A stretch of DNA of 64,000 nt from Hyphomicrobiales bacterium (GCA_016124805.1 WGND01000011.1:62001-126000); one strand, 5' to 3'. Positions 27,707-36,928 are shown, counted from the stretch's first letter. Notes: generated from the letters alone by a model not told the origin. A program made the numbers and translations.

Positions 27707-29185
27707 ATGAGCGATCCGATTAAATTGTCGCTCGCGGAAGCCCGCGATGCGCTGAAAGCCAAAAAGATTTCGGCTGTGGAACTGACTCAGGCCTATGTCG
27801 ATGAAGTCGAGGCGGGTGCCGGACTCAATGCCTATGTGCTGCCAACGGCGGAACACGCGCTGAATATGGCGAAAGCGTCGGATGCAAAGCTTGCGCGCGG
27901 CGAGGGCGGGGCGCTGGAAGGCCTGCCGCTCGGCGTCAAGGACCTGTTCTGCACCGAGGGCGTGCGCACCACGGCCTGCAGCCATATTCTGGTTGGCTTT
28001 GTGCCGCCCTATGAGTCGCATGTCACCTCCAATCTGTGGCGTGACGGCGCGGTGATGCTCGGCAAGCTCAATAATGACGAGTTCGCCATGGGTTCTTCCA
28101 ATGAGACGAGCTATTACGGTTCGGTTATCAATCCGTGGCGCCGTGCGGGCGATACGACGCCGCTGGTACCCGGCGGGTCGTCGGGCGGTTCATCGGCGGC
28201 TGTGGCGGCGCGCATGTGTCTGGCGGCAACAGCGACGGATACAGGCGGTTCCATTCGCCAGCCGGCTGCCTTCACCGGCACTGTCGGCATCAAGCCGACC
28301 TATGGCCGCTGCTCGCGCTGGGGCATTGTGGCCTTTGCCTCGTCGCTGGATCAGGCAGGCCCCATCACGCGCGATGTACGCGATGCCGCCATCATGCTGG
28401 GCTCGATGGCGGGTTACGATCCCCAGGACGCCACAAGCGTTGACCGGCCGGTGCCGGATTATGAGCTGGCGCTGGGCCAGAGCCTCAAGGGGCTGAGTGT
28501 CGGCATTCCGAAGGAATATCGCGTCGACGGTATGTCGAGCGAGATTGACGCGCTTTGGGACAAGGGTATCGAGTGGCTGAAGGCTGCCGGTGCCGTCATC
28601 AAGGAAGTCAGCCTGCCGCATACCAAATATGCGCTGCCGACCTATTACATTGTTGCTCCGGCGGAATGTTCTTCCAATCTGGCGCGCTATGACGGCGTTC
28701 GCTATGGCCTGCGCGTTGAAGGCAGCGACATCACCGACATGTATGAGAAGACGCGCGCCGAGGGGTTTGGCGATGAAGTGCGTCGCCGCGTGCTGATGGG
28801 CACCTATGTGCTCTCGGCCGGCTATTACGACGCCTATTACCTGAAGGCGCAGAAGGTGCGCTCGCTGATTGCGCATGATTTCATCAAGGCCTTTGCCGAT
28901 GTGGATGTGCTCCTGACGCCGACAGCCCCGTCTGCCGCCTTCGGCATTGGCGAAAACAGCGATGATCCGCTGGCGATGTATCTCAATGACGTCTTCACCG
29001 TGACGGTCAATCTGGCCGGTCTGCCCGGCATTTCGGTGCCTGCGGGGCTTTCCTCGCAGGGCCTGCCACTCGGCCTGCAGCTGATTGGCCGGACATTCGA
29101 CGAAGAAACATTGTTCAAGGCCGCTTATGCAATTGAAGAGGCCGCCGGCGTTCAGCCTGCGCCCGCAGCCTGGTGGAAAGCATGA
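27707..29185 (+). CDS. gatA: Asp/Glu-tRNA amidotransferase subunit A
   Basis: A 492-residue amidase-signature protein. The catalytic Lys lies in [10 protein letters not shown], and the Ser-cisSer-Lys triad is completed in the Gly/Ser-rich stretch [14 protein letters not shown] and [12 protein letters not shown]. It releases ammonia from glutamine for GatB. Start ATG 27707 is four bases after gatC, and the gene overlaps gatB by ATGA. Confidence 0.95.
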   Translation: MSDPIKLSLAEARDALKAKKISAVELTQAYVDEVEAGAGLNAYVLPTAEHALNMAKASDAKLARGEGGALEGLPLGVKDLFCTEGVRTTACSHILVGFVPPYESHVTSNLWRDGAVMLGKLNNDEFAMGSSNETSYYGSVINPWRRAGDTTPLVPGGSSGGSSAAVAARMCLAATATDTGGSIRQPAAFTGTVGIKPTYGRCSRWGIVAFASSLDQAGPITRDVRDAAIMLGSMAGYDPQDATSVDRPVPDYELALGQSLKGLSVGIPKEYRVDGMSSEIDALWDKGIEWLKAAGAVIKEVSLPHTKYALPTYYIVAPAECSSNLARYDGVRYGLRVEGSDITDMYEKTRAEGFGDEVRRRVLMGTYVLSAGYYDAYYLKAQKVRSLIAHDFIKAFADVDVLLTPTAPSAAFGIGENSDDPLAMYLNDVFTVTVNLAGLPGISVPAGLSSQGLPLGLQLIGRTFDEETLFKAAYAIEEAAGVQPAPAAWWKA

Positions 29186-30684
29186 CCATGAATGTCATTA
29201 TGCGTGATCGCGAACCGCGCGCCGAAGATCTTATCAAGGGTGAAACCGGCGACTGGGAAATCATTCTGGGTCTGGAAGTCCATGCGCAGGTAACCTCAAA
29301 CGCCAAGCTTTTTTCGGGGGCGTCGACCGAGTTCGGCGCCGAACCCAACACCCAGGTGAGCCTGGTTGATGCGGCGCTGCCAGGCATGTTGCCGGTGATC
29401 AACGCCTATTGCGTGGAGCAGGCGGTGCGTACGGGGCTCGGCCTGCAGGCCAAGATCAATCTGCGCTCGGTTTTCGACCGGAAGAACTATTTCTACCCCG
29501 ATCTGCCGCAGGGCTACCAGATTTCGCAGTTCAAGCATCCGATTGTGGGGGAGGGTGAGGTGATCATTGATCTTGCCGGCGGCCGCAGCGAAAGCGTGGG
29601 TATTGAGCGTCTCCATCTGGAACAGGATGCAGGCAAGAGCCTCCATGATCAGCACCCGGCCATGAGCTATGTGGACCTCAACCGCTCCGGCGTGGCGCTG
29701 ATGGAGATTGTTTCGCGTCCGGATATGCGTTCATCCGACGAAGCCCGAGCCTATGTGACCAAGCTTCGCACGATTTTGCGGTATCTCGGCACCTGTGACG
29801 GCAATATGGACGAGGGCAGCCTGCGTGCCGACGTCAATGTCTCGGTGCGTCGTGTCGGCGAGCCGCTTGGAACACGTTGTGAAATCAAGAACGTCAATTC
29901 CATCCGTTTCATCGGTCAGGCGATTGAATATGAAGCCCGTCGCCAGATCGAATTGATCGAAGAAGGCGGAAAAGTCGTTCAGCAGACACGTCTTTTTGAT
30001 CCCAAGACGGGGGAAACCCGCAGCATGCGCTCCAAGGAAGAGGCGCATGACTATCGCTATTTCCCCGATCCCGACCTTCTGCCGCTGGAATTCACGCAGG
30101 AATTTGTCGACCACATCAAGGCAACCCTGCCCGAACTGCCGGATGACAAGAAGGCGCGTCTGATTGCCGATTACGGTCTCTCGCCCTATGACGCGACCGT
30201 TCTGGTCGGTGAAAGTGCGCGTGCGGACTTCTTCGAAGCGGTGGCAAAAGGGCGTGATGCCAAGCTTGCATCGAACTGGGTGACGGGTGAATTTTTCGGT
30301 GCGCTGAACCGCGAAGGACACTCGATTGAGGAGTCGCCGGTGACCGCAAAACAGCTCGGAGAGCTCATTGATTTGATATCTGACGACACGATTTCAGGGC
30401 GAATCGCTAAGCAGGTTTTCGAATCAATGTACAAAACGGGTCGTGACCCCGCCAAAATCGTCGAAGAAGAAGGCCTGCGCCAGGTCACTGATTTAAGCGC
30501 AATTGAGGCCGTCATCGACGAGGTGCTCGCCGCAAACCCTGACAAAGTCGAGCAAACAAAAGTCAAGCCCGCTCTTGTGGCCTGGTTTGTCGGTCAGGTG
30601 ATGAAATCCACGTCTGGCAAGGCAAATCCGCAGGTCGTCAACAAAATTCTTGCGGCGAAGTTGGGTCTATCATCCGACGACTGA
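29182..30684 (+). CDS. gatB: Asp/Glu-tRNA amidotransferase subunit B
   Basis: A 500-residue protein with the GatB core ([37 protein letters not shown]) and the C-terminal YqeY-like helical tail that contacts tRNA. It activates the misacylated carboxylate with ATP and transfers ammonia from GatA. The ATG at 29182 overlaps the gatA stop; a longer GTG reading begins at 29173. No glnS or asnS is in the window to say which of Gln, Asn or both depends on it. Confidence 0.95.
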   Translation: MTMNVIMRDREPRAEDLIKGETGDWEIILGLEVHAQVTSNAKLFSGASTEFGAEPNTQVSLVDAALPGMLPVINAYCVEQAVRTGLGLQAKINLRSVFDRKNYFYPDLPQGYQISQFKHPIVGEGEVIIDLAGGRSESVGIERLHLEQDAGKSLHDQHPAMSYVDLNRSGVALMEIVSRPDMRSSDEARAYVTKLRTILRYLGTCDGNMDEGSLRADVNVSVRRVGEPLGTRCEIKNVNSIRFIGQAIEYEARRQIELIEEGGKVVQQTRLFDPKTGETRSMRSKEEAHDYRYFPDPDLLPLEFTQEFVDHIKATLPELPDDKKARLIADYGLSPYDATVLVGESARADFFEAVAKGRDAKLASNWVTGEFFGALNREGHSIEESPVTAKQLGELIDLISDDTISGRIAKQVFESMYKTGRDPAKIVEEEGLRQVTDLSAIEAVIDEVLAANPDKVEQTKVKPALVAWFVGQVMKSTSGKANPQVVNKILAAKLGLSSDD

Positions 30685-30904
30685 CGAATTCTTTCGTCCA
30701 TCAAGTGAACGACTTGGTAACCATTTTCGGCTGAAAGTGGCGCGCGCCCGCTTGCACAAATCTGTTGCATTGTATTGCCGAGCGCATTTTGCGCGCTCAT
30801 ATTATTGATGTGCGCCTTAGGGGTACGAGGGCGTTCGAAGTGTGTGCGTTGCGAGTCCAATGGATTGTCGCCAGATTAAATGGCACATCAGGAGCAATAG
30901 AACC

Positions 30905-31375
30905 ATGGCTACCACGACTAAAGCTAAACCGAAAACCGCTGCCGCAAAAAAGCCGGCAGCAAAAAAGGCTCCCGCCAAGCGGAAGCCTGCGGCTAAGAAG
31001 CCAGCTGTGAAAAAGGCTGCGGCCAAGAAGCCCGTCGCCAAGAAAACAGCTGCCAAGAAGCCTGCTGTGAAGAAGGTTGCGGCCAAGAAGCCTGCTGCCA
31101 AGAAGCCTGCTGCCAAGAAGCCTGCTGCCAAAAAGACAGTGGCTAAAAAGGCGCCCGCCAAGCGGAAGCCCGCCGTGAAGAAGGTTGCGGCCAAGAAGCC
31201 CGCTGCCAAAAAGACAGCGGCGAAGAAGCCAGCTGCCAAAAAGACTGCGGCCAAGAAGCCGGTTGCACGCAAGACGGCAGCCAAGAAGCCTGCCGCTCGC
31301 AAGCCTGCTGCTCGTAAGCCTGCGGCCAAGAAACCGGCTGCTCGCAAGCCTGCGGCCCGCAAGACGGCTGCCTAA
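30905..31375 (+). CDS. Histone H1-like Lys/Ala/Pro-rich protein
   Basis: A 156-residue protein almost wholly of Lys, Ala and Pro with some Arg, built from [10 protein letters not shown] and VKK units; Arg replaces Lys in the last third (PAARK). This is the bacterial H1-like (HC1/AlgP-type) composition, expected to bind and condense DNA through its charge. AGGAG at 30890-30894 precedes ATG 30905 by about 10 bases. The repeats make it prone to length change between strains. Composition alone supports the call; a role in RNA binding or surface charge remains possible. A GST-like gene starts 5 bp after the stop. Confidence 0.75.
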   Translation: MATTTKAKPKTAAAKKPAAKKAPAKRKPAAKKPAVKKAAAKKPVAKKTAAKKPAVKKVAAKKPAAKKPAAKKPAAKKTVAKKAPAKRKPAVKKVAAKKPAAKKTAAKKPAAKKTAAKKPVARKTAAKKPAARKPAARKPAAKKPAARKPAARKTAA

Positions 31376-31380
31376 AAGTA

Positions 31381-32172
31381 ATGGCTGATAGTCGCCGGCC
31401 TGTCCGTAAAACGCAGGGCGAAAGGCATGCTTCGACAAAGGTGAGGGGGGCGCTCAAAGCGCCTTCACCCAAACCGATTGAGCTCTTCTACTGGCCGACA
31501 CCTAATGGCTGGAAGATCTCGGTCATGCTTGAAGAGTGCAAATTGCCCTATGTGGTCAGGCCGGTGAATATCGCCAAGGGAGACCAGTTCAAGCGATCTT
31601 TTCTGAAGATCGCGCCGAACAATCGGATGCCAGCCATCGTGGACCCGGATGGTCCAGGAGGGAAACCGATATCGATATTTGAATCGGGGGCCATCCTTCA
31701 ATATCTCGGTCGCAAGACGGGCAAGTTTTATCCTGCCGGTGAGCGTGCCAGGATTGAGGTCGACCAATGGTTGTTTTGGCAAATGGCGGGCCTTGGCCCT
31801 ATGGCGGGTCAGGCACATCATTTCCGCCAATATGCCAAAGACAAAATTCCGTACGCGATCAAGCGGTACACGAATGAAGTGAACCGCCTTTATGGCGTGA
31901 TGAATGCGCGCCTGAAGGATAGGGACTTTATCGCTGGCCGTTATTCAATCGCGGACATGGCCTGCTGGGGCTGGGTTGTACCCTACAAGAACCAGGGTCA
32001 GCGGCTTGAAGACTTCCCGCATCTCAAAAAATGGTTTGAACGGGTTAGCGCCCGTCCAGCCGTTCAAAAGGGCTTTGCCCTCGGTCGTGAATTGCGGCAG
32101 GGGACGCTGGGAGATAAGACCAAAGAAGCCGAACAGGCACGAAAACTGCTGTTCGGGCAACGCGCACGTTAA
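31381..32172 (+). CDS. Glutathione S-transferase-like protein with basic N-terminal extension
   Basis: The 263-residue protein has a thioredoxin-like N-domain (IELFYWPTPNGWKISVMLEE, SIFESGAIL near the glutathione site) and an all-helical C-domain (YSIADMACWGWV). It is closest in pattern to the YfcG/YghU (Nu-class) group, which act as glutathione-dependent disulfide reductases. Some 32 residues rich in Arg, Lys and Ser precede the fold. It starts 5 bp after the H1-like gene without a clear ribosome site, so it may depend on coupling; GTG 31441 is a possible shorter start. A paralogue lies at 32744. Confidence 0.82.
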   Translation: MADSRRPVRKTQGERHASTKVRGALKAPSPKPIELFYWPTPNGWKISVMLEECKLPYVVRPVNIAKGDQFKRSFLKIAPNNRMPAIVDPDGPGGKPISIFESGAILQYLGRKTGKFYPAGERARIEVDQWLFWQMAGLGPMAGQAHHFRQYAKDKIPYAIKRYTNEVNRLYGVMNARLKDRDFIAGRYSIADMACWGWVVPYKNQGQRLEDFPHLKKWFERVSARPAVQKGFALGRELRQGTLGDKTKEAEQARKLLFGQRAR

Positions 32173-32285
32173 TCCGACAGGCCTTAACAGGGCTGTCTTA
32201 TATGCTAAGCTTGCAGCGCGTCCGGCAGCCCGGGCGCGCTGTTCGCATTTTGTGTGCCGGTTTTTGCAAGTGAGGGGAGACCCCG

Positions 32286-32657
32286 ATGTCCTTTTCAACA
32301 CCGTTCTCACGATGGGCAATCCGCAGTGTAGCGGCCTGTTTTCTGAGCCTGAGTGTCGTTGGCGGCGCTGCTGCCGAGGTCATTGTCGGCACGGGCACGC
32401 TCGTCAAAAAAGACAATTACGGCACCGAGACTGAATGGGGCAAGGATGTGAGCCTGCCGCGCGAGGGGATGATTACCCGCGTGATGGACGGCACCTATGG
32501 CTTTTCCATCCGCAATGCGTCAGGCGAGCGCGTGGCTGATTTCCTTGATCCGCAGGATGCTGTCGGCACGAAGCTGGCTGCCGGTGACTATAGCTTTGAG
32601 CCCTATGTCTGCACCCAGCATCGCCATCATCACGTGGAAGTGAGTGTCAAATACTGA
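32286..32657 (+). CDS. Small secreted protein of unknown function
   Basis: A 123-residue protein with a signal peptide (basic start, then VAACFLSLSVVGGAAA, likely cut after AAA) and a mature part of about 90 residues with no family I recognise. The mature part is rich in Gly, Val and charged residues, suggesting beta structure, and ends with a single Cys followed by a His cluster (CTQHRHHH), which could bind metal. AGTGAGGGGAG precedes the ATG. It stands between two GST paralogues, transcribed the same way. Confidence 0.7.
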   Translation: MSFSTPFSRWAIRSVAACFLSLSVVGGAAAEVIVGTGTLVKKDNYGTETEWGKDVSLPREGMITRVMDGTYGFSIRNASGERVADFLDPQDAVGTKLAAGDYSFEPYVCTQHRHHHVEVSVKY

Positions 32658-32743
32658 TCGGCACCGTCTTTAGTTCTGGCGATCCGGTTTGCGGCTTCCT
32701 ATATGCCCCTGATCATCATCAAGTATGAGCTGGGAGGCAGGCT

Positions 32744-33376
32744 GTGATTGATCTCTATACGTGGACGACGCCTAACGGGCGCAAAATTTCCATCATGCTG
32801 GAAGAGACCGGGCTGCCCTATGAGGTGCATCCGGTCAATCTGCAGAAGCAGGAGCAGTTCGCACCTGATTTTCTGAAAATCAGCCCGAATAACCGCATTC
32901 CGGCAATTGTTGATCGTGATGGCGACGGCGGGGCGGTTTCCGTTTTTGAGTCCGGCGCCATCCTGATTTATCTGGCCGAGAAGTCCGGCAAGTTTCTGGC
33001 CCCGAAGGGCGCGCAGCGCGCCGCAACGCTTGAATGGTTGATGTGGCAGATGGGCGGCATCGGCCCTATGTTCGGCCAGCTGTCCTTCTTTACGCGCTCG
33101 GCACCTGAACCCATCCCCTATGCGATCAAACGCTATACCAATGAATCAATCCGCCTTTTGAAGGTGCTCGACAAGCGTCTGGGCGAGGCAAACTTCATGG
33201 CGGGAGATTATTCCATTGCCGACATGGCGACCTATCCATGGGTGAAGCCGGTGGTGGATGCCTTGACCGCGCAGCAGCCCGATGTCTTTGCCGGCATGGC
33301 TCATCTCAAGCGGTGGATGGAGACTGTTGCCTCTCGCCCCGCCGTCCAGCGCGGGATGGCGATCCCCAAGCTCTAG
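32744..33376 (+). CDS. Glutathione S-transferase-like protein (YfcG/Nu-class type)
   Basis: The 210-residue protein starts at GTG 32744 behind GGGAGG. It has YTWTTPNGRKISIMLEE in the N-domain, NNRIPAIVDRDGDGG, the glutathione-contacting FESGAILIYL, and YSIADMATYPWV in the C-domain. This pattern matches YfcG-type proteins, which reduce disulfides with glutathione and lack the usual catalytic Tyr/Ser/Cys. It resembles the 31381 protein over the whole fold but lacks its basic extension. A terminator follows. Confidence 0.87.
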   Translation: MIDLYTWTTPNGRKISIMLEETGLPYEVHPVNLQKQEQFAPDFLKISPNNRIPAIVDRDGDGGAVSVFESGAILIYLAEKSGKFLAPKGAQRAATLEWLMWQMGGIGPMFGQLSFFTRSAPEPIPYAIKRYTNESIRLLKVLDKRLGEANFMAGDYSIADMATYPWVKPVVDALTAQQPDVFAGMAHLKRWMETVASRPAVQRGMAIPKL

Positions 33377-33405
33377 CGTTGCCTGAAATCCACAATTTAT
33401 GAAAT

Positions 33406-33439
33406 CCCGGCCTGCCCAAAAACAGCGCCGGGTTTTTTT
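33406..33439 (+). terminator. Rho-independent terminator after the GST gene
   Basis: CCCGGC (33406-33411) pairs with GCCGGG (33427-33432), followed directly by seven T residues. It lies 30 bases after the GST stop. Confidence 0.8.
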
Positions 33440-33577
33440 ATTCATGGTGACTCCGCCATTAACCATTTCTTCAGCGCCGAATGAAAAACTTTTCCACAGG
33501 CAAGGGGGGCACCTTGCCACTTCGATGTTTGGTACCGCGAACAGCACGGTGCGGACCATCCAATGAGGAGACGGAAC

Positions 33578-33847
33578 ATGGCACGGATGCAGCTTGATAC
33601 GGTTTCTGAGGGGCAACTTTCACCTGAAAGCGGCAGCAGCGACGCGCTCTACAATCTTGGCCTGATGTATTCAACCGGCGTTGATGTTGAAGCCAATCTG
33701 GTGATGGCCCATAAGTGGTTCAATCTCGCCGCCATGAAGGGCAGTGAGGCCGCGCGTGCCTATCGCACGGAGCTCGCCAATGAAATGAGCCCGAGTGAAA
33801 TTGCCGAGGCCCAGCGCCAGGCCCGCGAGTGGCTGGCAAACCAGTAA
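33578..33847 (+). CDS. Sel1-like repeat protein
   Basis: An 89-residue protein with one clear Sel1/TPR-like unit (ALYNLGLMYSTGVDV, MAHKWFNLAAMKGSEAA) followed by an acidic helix and an EAQRQAREWL end. The Sel1 fold mediates protein contacts; this short form is common in alphaproteobacteria and uncharacterised. GAGGAGA at 33564-33570 places the start at ATG 33578 rather than 33563. It has no signal peptide and stands alone between a terminator and the thioesterase gene. Confidence 0.75.
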   Translation: MARMQLDTVSEGQLSPESGSSDALYNLGLMYSTGVDVEANLVMAHKWFNLAAMKGSEAARAYRTELANEMSPSEIAEAQRQAREWLANQ

Positions 33848-34001
33848 GGCCAACTTCCTTCTTCCTGCTTTTGAGCCGTTGTGATTGCTGCAAAGCATTG
33901 TCAACGGTGACAGATGCTTCGCGACCTCCTATCTTGCCGCCACAGGCAGACCCCGCGCTTCTGGCGATGACACTGGGTGCCGTGACCCATGAGGAGCGCA
34001 G

Positions 34002-34859
34002 ATGAGCGAAAGCATTGATGATCTGATCCGGTTGCTGGATATCGAGCAAATCGAGGTCAATCTTTTCCGCGGTTATAATCCGGAAGTCTATTGGCAGCGC
34101 GTCTTTGGCGGTCAGGTGATCGGGCAGGCGCTGGTGGCTGCCTATCGCACCGTTGAAGAGCGTGTCTGCCATTCGCTGCATGCCTATTTCATCCGGCCGG
34201 GCGACCCCAAGGTGCCCATTCTTTATGAGGTGGATCGCGCGCGCGACGGCAAGAGCTTCACAACGCGCCGTGTTGTCGCCATCCAGCATGGCAAGCAGAT
34301 ATTCAATCTGGCCGCCTCTTTTCAGGTGCGCGAAAAAGGCTTTGAGCATCAGGCTGCCATGCCGGATGTACCGCCGCCTGAAGATCTGCCGACGGATGCC
34401 GAGCTGCGCGCCGCCATCGCCAGCAAGCTGCCGCCTGAAATCGCCAAGCATTTCAGTCGCGAGCGACCGGTGGAGATGCGCCCGGTCAATCCGCAGAATT
34501 TTGTCAAACCTGAGAAGATGGAGCCCTTCCAGCATATCTGGGTGCGCACGCCGCGCTCGGTGGGCACGGCAGAGGCGATCAATCAATGCGTGCTGGCCTA
34601 TGCCTCGGATATGTCGCTGCTGGACACCTGCATGCGGCCCCATGGCGTAAGCTGGATGAGTGGCAAGCTGCAAATGGCCAGCCTTGATCATGCGATGTGG
34701 TTCCATCAGCCCTTCCAGGCCGATGAATGGCTGCTCTATACGCAGGACAGCCCGAGTGCGTCTGGCGGGCGCGGTTTCAACCGGGGGGCCTTCTACACGC
34801 GGGACGGGCGGCTTGTTGCCTCGGTGGCGCAGGAGGGTTTGGCCCGTTATCACGAATAG
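34002..34859 (+). CDS. tesB: Acyl-CoA thioesterase II
   Basis: A 285-residue double hot-dog protein. RGYNPEVYWQRVFGGQVIGQAL is the family start, the catalytic Asp lies in SLDHAMWFH, and GRGFNRGAFYTRDG is the second hot-dog hallmark with the Thr/Gln network. It hydrolyses medium- and long-chain acyl-CoA to free acid and CoA in the cytoplasm. GAGGAGCGCAG precedes the ATG. It is the last gene before tRNA-Ser. Confidence 0.92.
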   Translation: MSESIDDLIRLLDIEQIEVNLFRGYNPEVYWQRVFGGQVIGQALVAAYRTVEERVCHSLHAYFIRPGDPKVPILYEVDRARDGKSFTTRRVVAIQHGKQIFNLAASFQVREKGFEHQAAMPDVPPPEDLPTDAELRAAIASKLPPEIAKHFSRERPVEMRPVNPQNFVKPEKMEPFQHIWVRTPRSVGTAEAINQCVLAYASDMSLLDTCMRPHGVSWMSGKLQMASLDHAMWFHQPFQADEWLLYTQDSPSASGGRGFNRGAFYTRDGRLVASVAQEGLARYHE

Positions 34860-34944
34860 GGGCCAGATTTTTACCCTGAAGGGCGCCGGGACCAAGCATT
34901 TCCCTTGAAGCTGGCGTCATTCTTGGGCATACACGGGGCATTGC

Positions 34945-35037
34945 GGAGACGTGGCCGAGTGGCTGAAGGCGACGGTTTGCTAAACCGTTATACGGTGTAA
35001 AGCCGTATCGAGGGTTCGAATCCCTCCGTCTCCGCCA
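34945..35037 (+). tRNA. tRNA-Ser (anticodon GCU)
   Basis: GGAGACG (34945-34951) pairs with CGTCTCC (35027-35033) as acceptor stem, followed by discriminator G and an encoded CCA (35035-35037). The anticodon arm is ACGGT-TTGCTAA-ACCGT, giving GCU, which reads AGC/AGU. A long variable arm (TACGG/CCGTA stem) and the GGTTCGAATCC T-arm confirm a class II serine tRNA of 93 bases. Confidence 0.97.
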
Positions 35038-35057
35038 ATACCGCGCATGCTATTGGC
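35034..35057 (+). other. Stem-loop that reuses the tRNA-Ser 3' end
   Basis: GCCAATA (35034-35040), which includes the discriminator base and CCA of tRNA-Ser, pairs perfectly with TATTGGC (35051-35057) across a 10-base loop. No T-run follows on the plus strand. It could shape 3' processing of the precursor or be a weak terminator. Confidence 0.4.
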
Positions 35058-35170
35058 GCATCCCCACCAAAAATTAGCATATCCATCTGTCTTGCGGTGC
35101 ATCAAAGGCGATGCTCTCGCTCTGTCCTGCATGCAGCGGCTTTCCGACAGGATCGTATATTTGAGCCCAT

Positions 35171-35198
35171 CTTGGCGCATGCTTCCTCTTGCTACAAT
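35171..35198 (+). promoter_or_regulatory. Possible sigma-70 promoter of the 35241 gene
   Basis: CTTGGC (35171-35176) and TACAAT (35193-35198) are 16 bases apart and match alphaproteobacterial -35 (CTTGAC) and -10 patterns well. Transcription would start about 35 bases before the ATG of the small secreted protein. Confidence 0.4.
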
Positions 35199-35240
35199 TT
35201 CTGTTGTTGGGGGTTCGTGAAGTCAAAAAGGATTCAAACA

Positions 35241-35552
35241 ATGACAGCTCAAAAGAAATCACTTCAGGGTAGCTTGATCGCAATCGCCCTTCTGAGCGCT
35301 TCAGTTCTGCCAGCCATGGCCGAGGTGCCGACACCCCATATCTACAATCGTGGCCTTCACGGCCAGGTCGATTTGACGGATGTCGACGGTGTGCTCACAA
35401 ACTGTCCCGGTCTGCGGTTCAGCCAGGTTTATCTTGGCAACAGTGACGTGCAGGCTTCACATTTCCTGCGTGACAGAATTGTTCCCGGTGGGAAATTTGG
35501 TCGTGATGACATCGCGCGTTTTGAAAAATGCGCGAACCAAAGTCGCCAATAA
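35241..35552 (+). CDS. Small secreted protein of unknown function
   Basis: A 103-residue protein from ATG 35241 with AAGGA upstream. Residues 1-27 form a signal peptide (KKSLQGSLIAIALLSASVLPAMA, cut after AMA). The mature part of about 76 residues has two Cys (TNCPGL and EKCANQ) that could form a disulfide in the periplasm. No family is recognised. It is the first gene after tRNA-Ser and converges on the sulfotransferase gene. Confidence 0.65.
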   Translation: MTAQKKSLQGSLIAIALLSASVLPAMAEVPTPHIYNRGLHGQVDLTDVDGVLTNCPGLRFSQVYLGNSDVQASHFLRDRIVPGGKFGRDDIARFEKCANQSRQ

Positions 35553-35630
35553 GGGTCCGCGCGCACGCGAGACGCTGCCCTTCTGTTTGACATGTCGGGC
35601 ATCAGGGAGCAGGTGCCATCGACCCTTGCT

Positions 35631-36854
35631 TCATGCGCCGCTCTCGACCTGCGCGGCATAGTCTGCGATTTTTCTTTTTATGAGGGCGCCATCGGGACGC
35701 GCGCGCCGTGCAAGCTGCATTAACTCCAACGCGTCTCTGGTGGAGAGCTGCTGGCCGGCCTCAATTTTAAGGGCGATATCTCGGAGGCAGTCAGCATCCC
35801 GGTCAGACAGGCGCTGTGATGCGCCAAGAGAGATAAATGGCATTAAATCTTCCAGCAGTGTGCTGACCAATATCTCCACTTGCTCATATGAAAAATGTCG
35901 GTCGTTCTGATCCAGCCGCGCATTTGTGCTGAATGACGTCTCATCGTCGAAATATTCGGCGAAGAAATCCCGGTTCGACGCTGCAAACTTCTTTTCTATT
36001 TCGTCTCTGGCGCGACTGGTTATGACGCCGTGCGCAAGCGATTTGTTGTTCGCGATGAGGTTTTTCAGCCGGTCGTTCAAGGGGTTTTTCTGTCCGTTTC
36101 TGTCATCCCAGAAAGGCACATATCGATTTATTATGCGGAACGCCCGTGCTCTCAAGCCACTCGTGCTTCGGTTGCTCACCCTGGTTTTGTAGGTCAGCTT
36201 TTCCCTATTCACGGACACGGGCAATAAGGTGATGAAATCTATGCGGAGATCTTTTTCGGCAAATTTTTTCAGATCGTAAATTTTGAAATGACAATTCTCC
36301 TTGCCGAAGACGCTGGACCAGTTATCGGCAATTTCCTTGTAGTTATAGTAATAGCTGTTGTCCCTCAGATGCTCCTGGACGAATGTTTCAACATCATGTG
36401 TGTAGTCCATCCGGACCATGGTGCTGTAGAGTGAAACCGCCATGTCCGTCTGAGGGCGGAAATAGCAGATGATTTCCACTGACTCAAAATGATCGCTCAA
36501 AAAGGATTTTATTGTCTCAATGTCTTCCCGCCTGGAGACACGGGAGTGGAGATGCTCGGAGCTGATCAGGAATAGCTTGTGGTCCGTTGAGGCAGATTTT
36601 ATTTCGTCGGACAGGCGTTCCAGAAAACCGTCGAAATATTTCGCCTTGTCTTCAAACGACAGAATTTTGTTTCTTTCGGCCCACTCATCCAGCTGGTGCT
36701 GAAAATATCCCGCGAACAGTCGGTTGACCGGCACGCCGAGAATTCCGGAAAGATAGATTTTCTGACGACCGAGTTCGTCCCTGTTTTCATAGAGCCACTG
36801 CTGCAGCAGCGTCGTGCCCGTCTTTTCCGTGCCAATGTGCAAGACGCATTTCAT
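35631..36854 (-). CDS. Sulfotransferase-family protein
   Basis: The 407-residue protein from ATG 36854 starts with LHIGTEKTGTTLLQQWL, the 5'-phosphosulfate loop of PAPS-dependent sulfotransferases. ICYFRPQTDMAVSLYSTM supplies the Arg and Ser expected to bind the 3'-phosphate. Such proteins sulfate surface polysaccharides, lipids or small metabolites; the acceptor is unknown. No glycosyltransferase genes are near. The gene is visibly AT-richer than its neighbours, with many AAA/TTT codons, suggesting horizontal gain. AGGAAAA precedes the chosen ATG; the longer ATG 36899 lacks a good site. Confidence 0.8.
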   Translation of the reverse strand: MKCVLHIGTEKTGTTLLQQWLYENRDELGRQKIYLSGILGVPVNRLFAGYFQHQLDEWAERNKILSFEDKAKYFDGFLERLSDEIKSASTDHKLFLISSEHLHSRVSRREDIETIKSFLSDHFESVEIICYFRPQTDMAVSLYSTMVRMDYTHDVETFVQEHLRDNSYYYNYKEIADNWSSVFGKENCHFKIYDLKKFAEKDLRIDFITLLPVSVNREKLTYKTRVSNRSTSGLRARAFRIINRYVPFWDDRNGQKNPLNDRLKNLIANNKSLAHGVITSRARDEIEKKFAASNRDFFAEYFDDETSFSTNARLDQNDRHFSYEQVEILVSTLLEDLMPFISLGASQRLSDRDADCLRDIALKIEAGQQLSTRDALELMQLARRARPDGALIKRKIADYAAQVESGA

Positions 36855-36909
36855 CAGATTTTCCTGGATTTTGGCCAGCCCACTGAACATCGCTGCCATG
36901 CGATGCCAA

Positions 36910-36928
36910 TATTCTGTCTTTCAGAATA
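36910..36928. promoter_or_regulatory. Perfect inverted repeat upstream of the sulfotransferase gene
   Basis: TATTCTG (36910-36916) and CAGAATA (36922-36928) form a 7-base inverted repeat with a 5-base centre, about 55 bases before the sulfotransferase start. It may be an operator or a leader hairpin. A second palindrome, GTTGCCGGCAAC, lies at 36981-36992. Confidence 0.35.

Noticed and set aside
30817..31438. Minus-strand frames opposite the H1-like gene coding Phe/Leu/Ala-rich repeats
   Set aside because: They are antisense products of the repeated Lys/Ala codons; the plus strand has the ribosome site and a known composition class.
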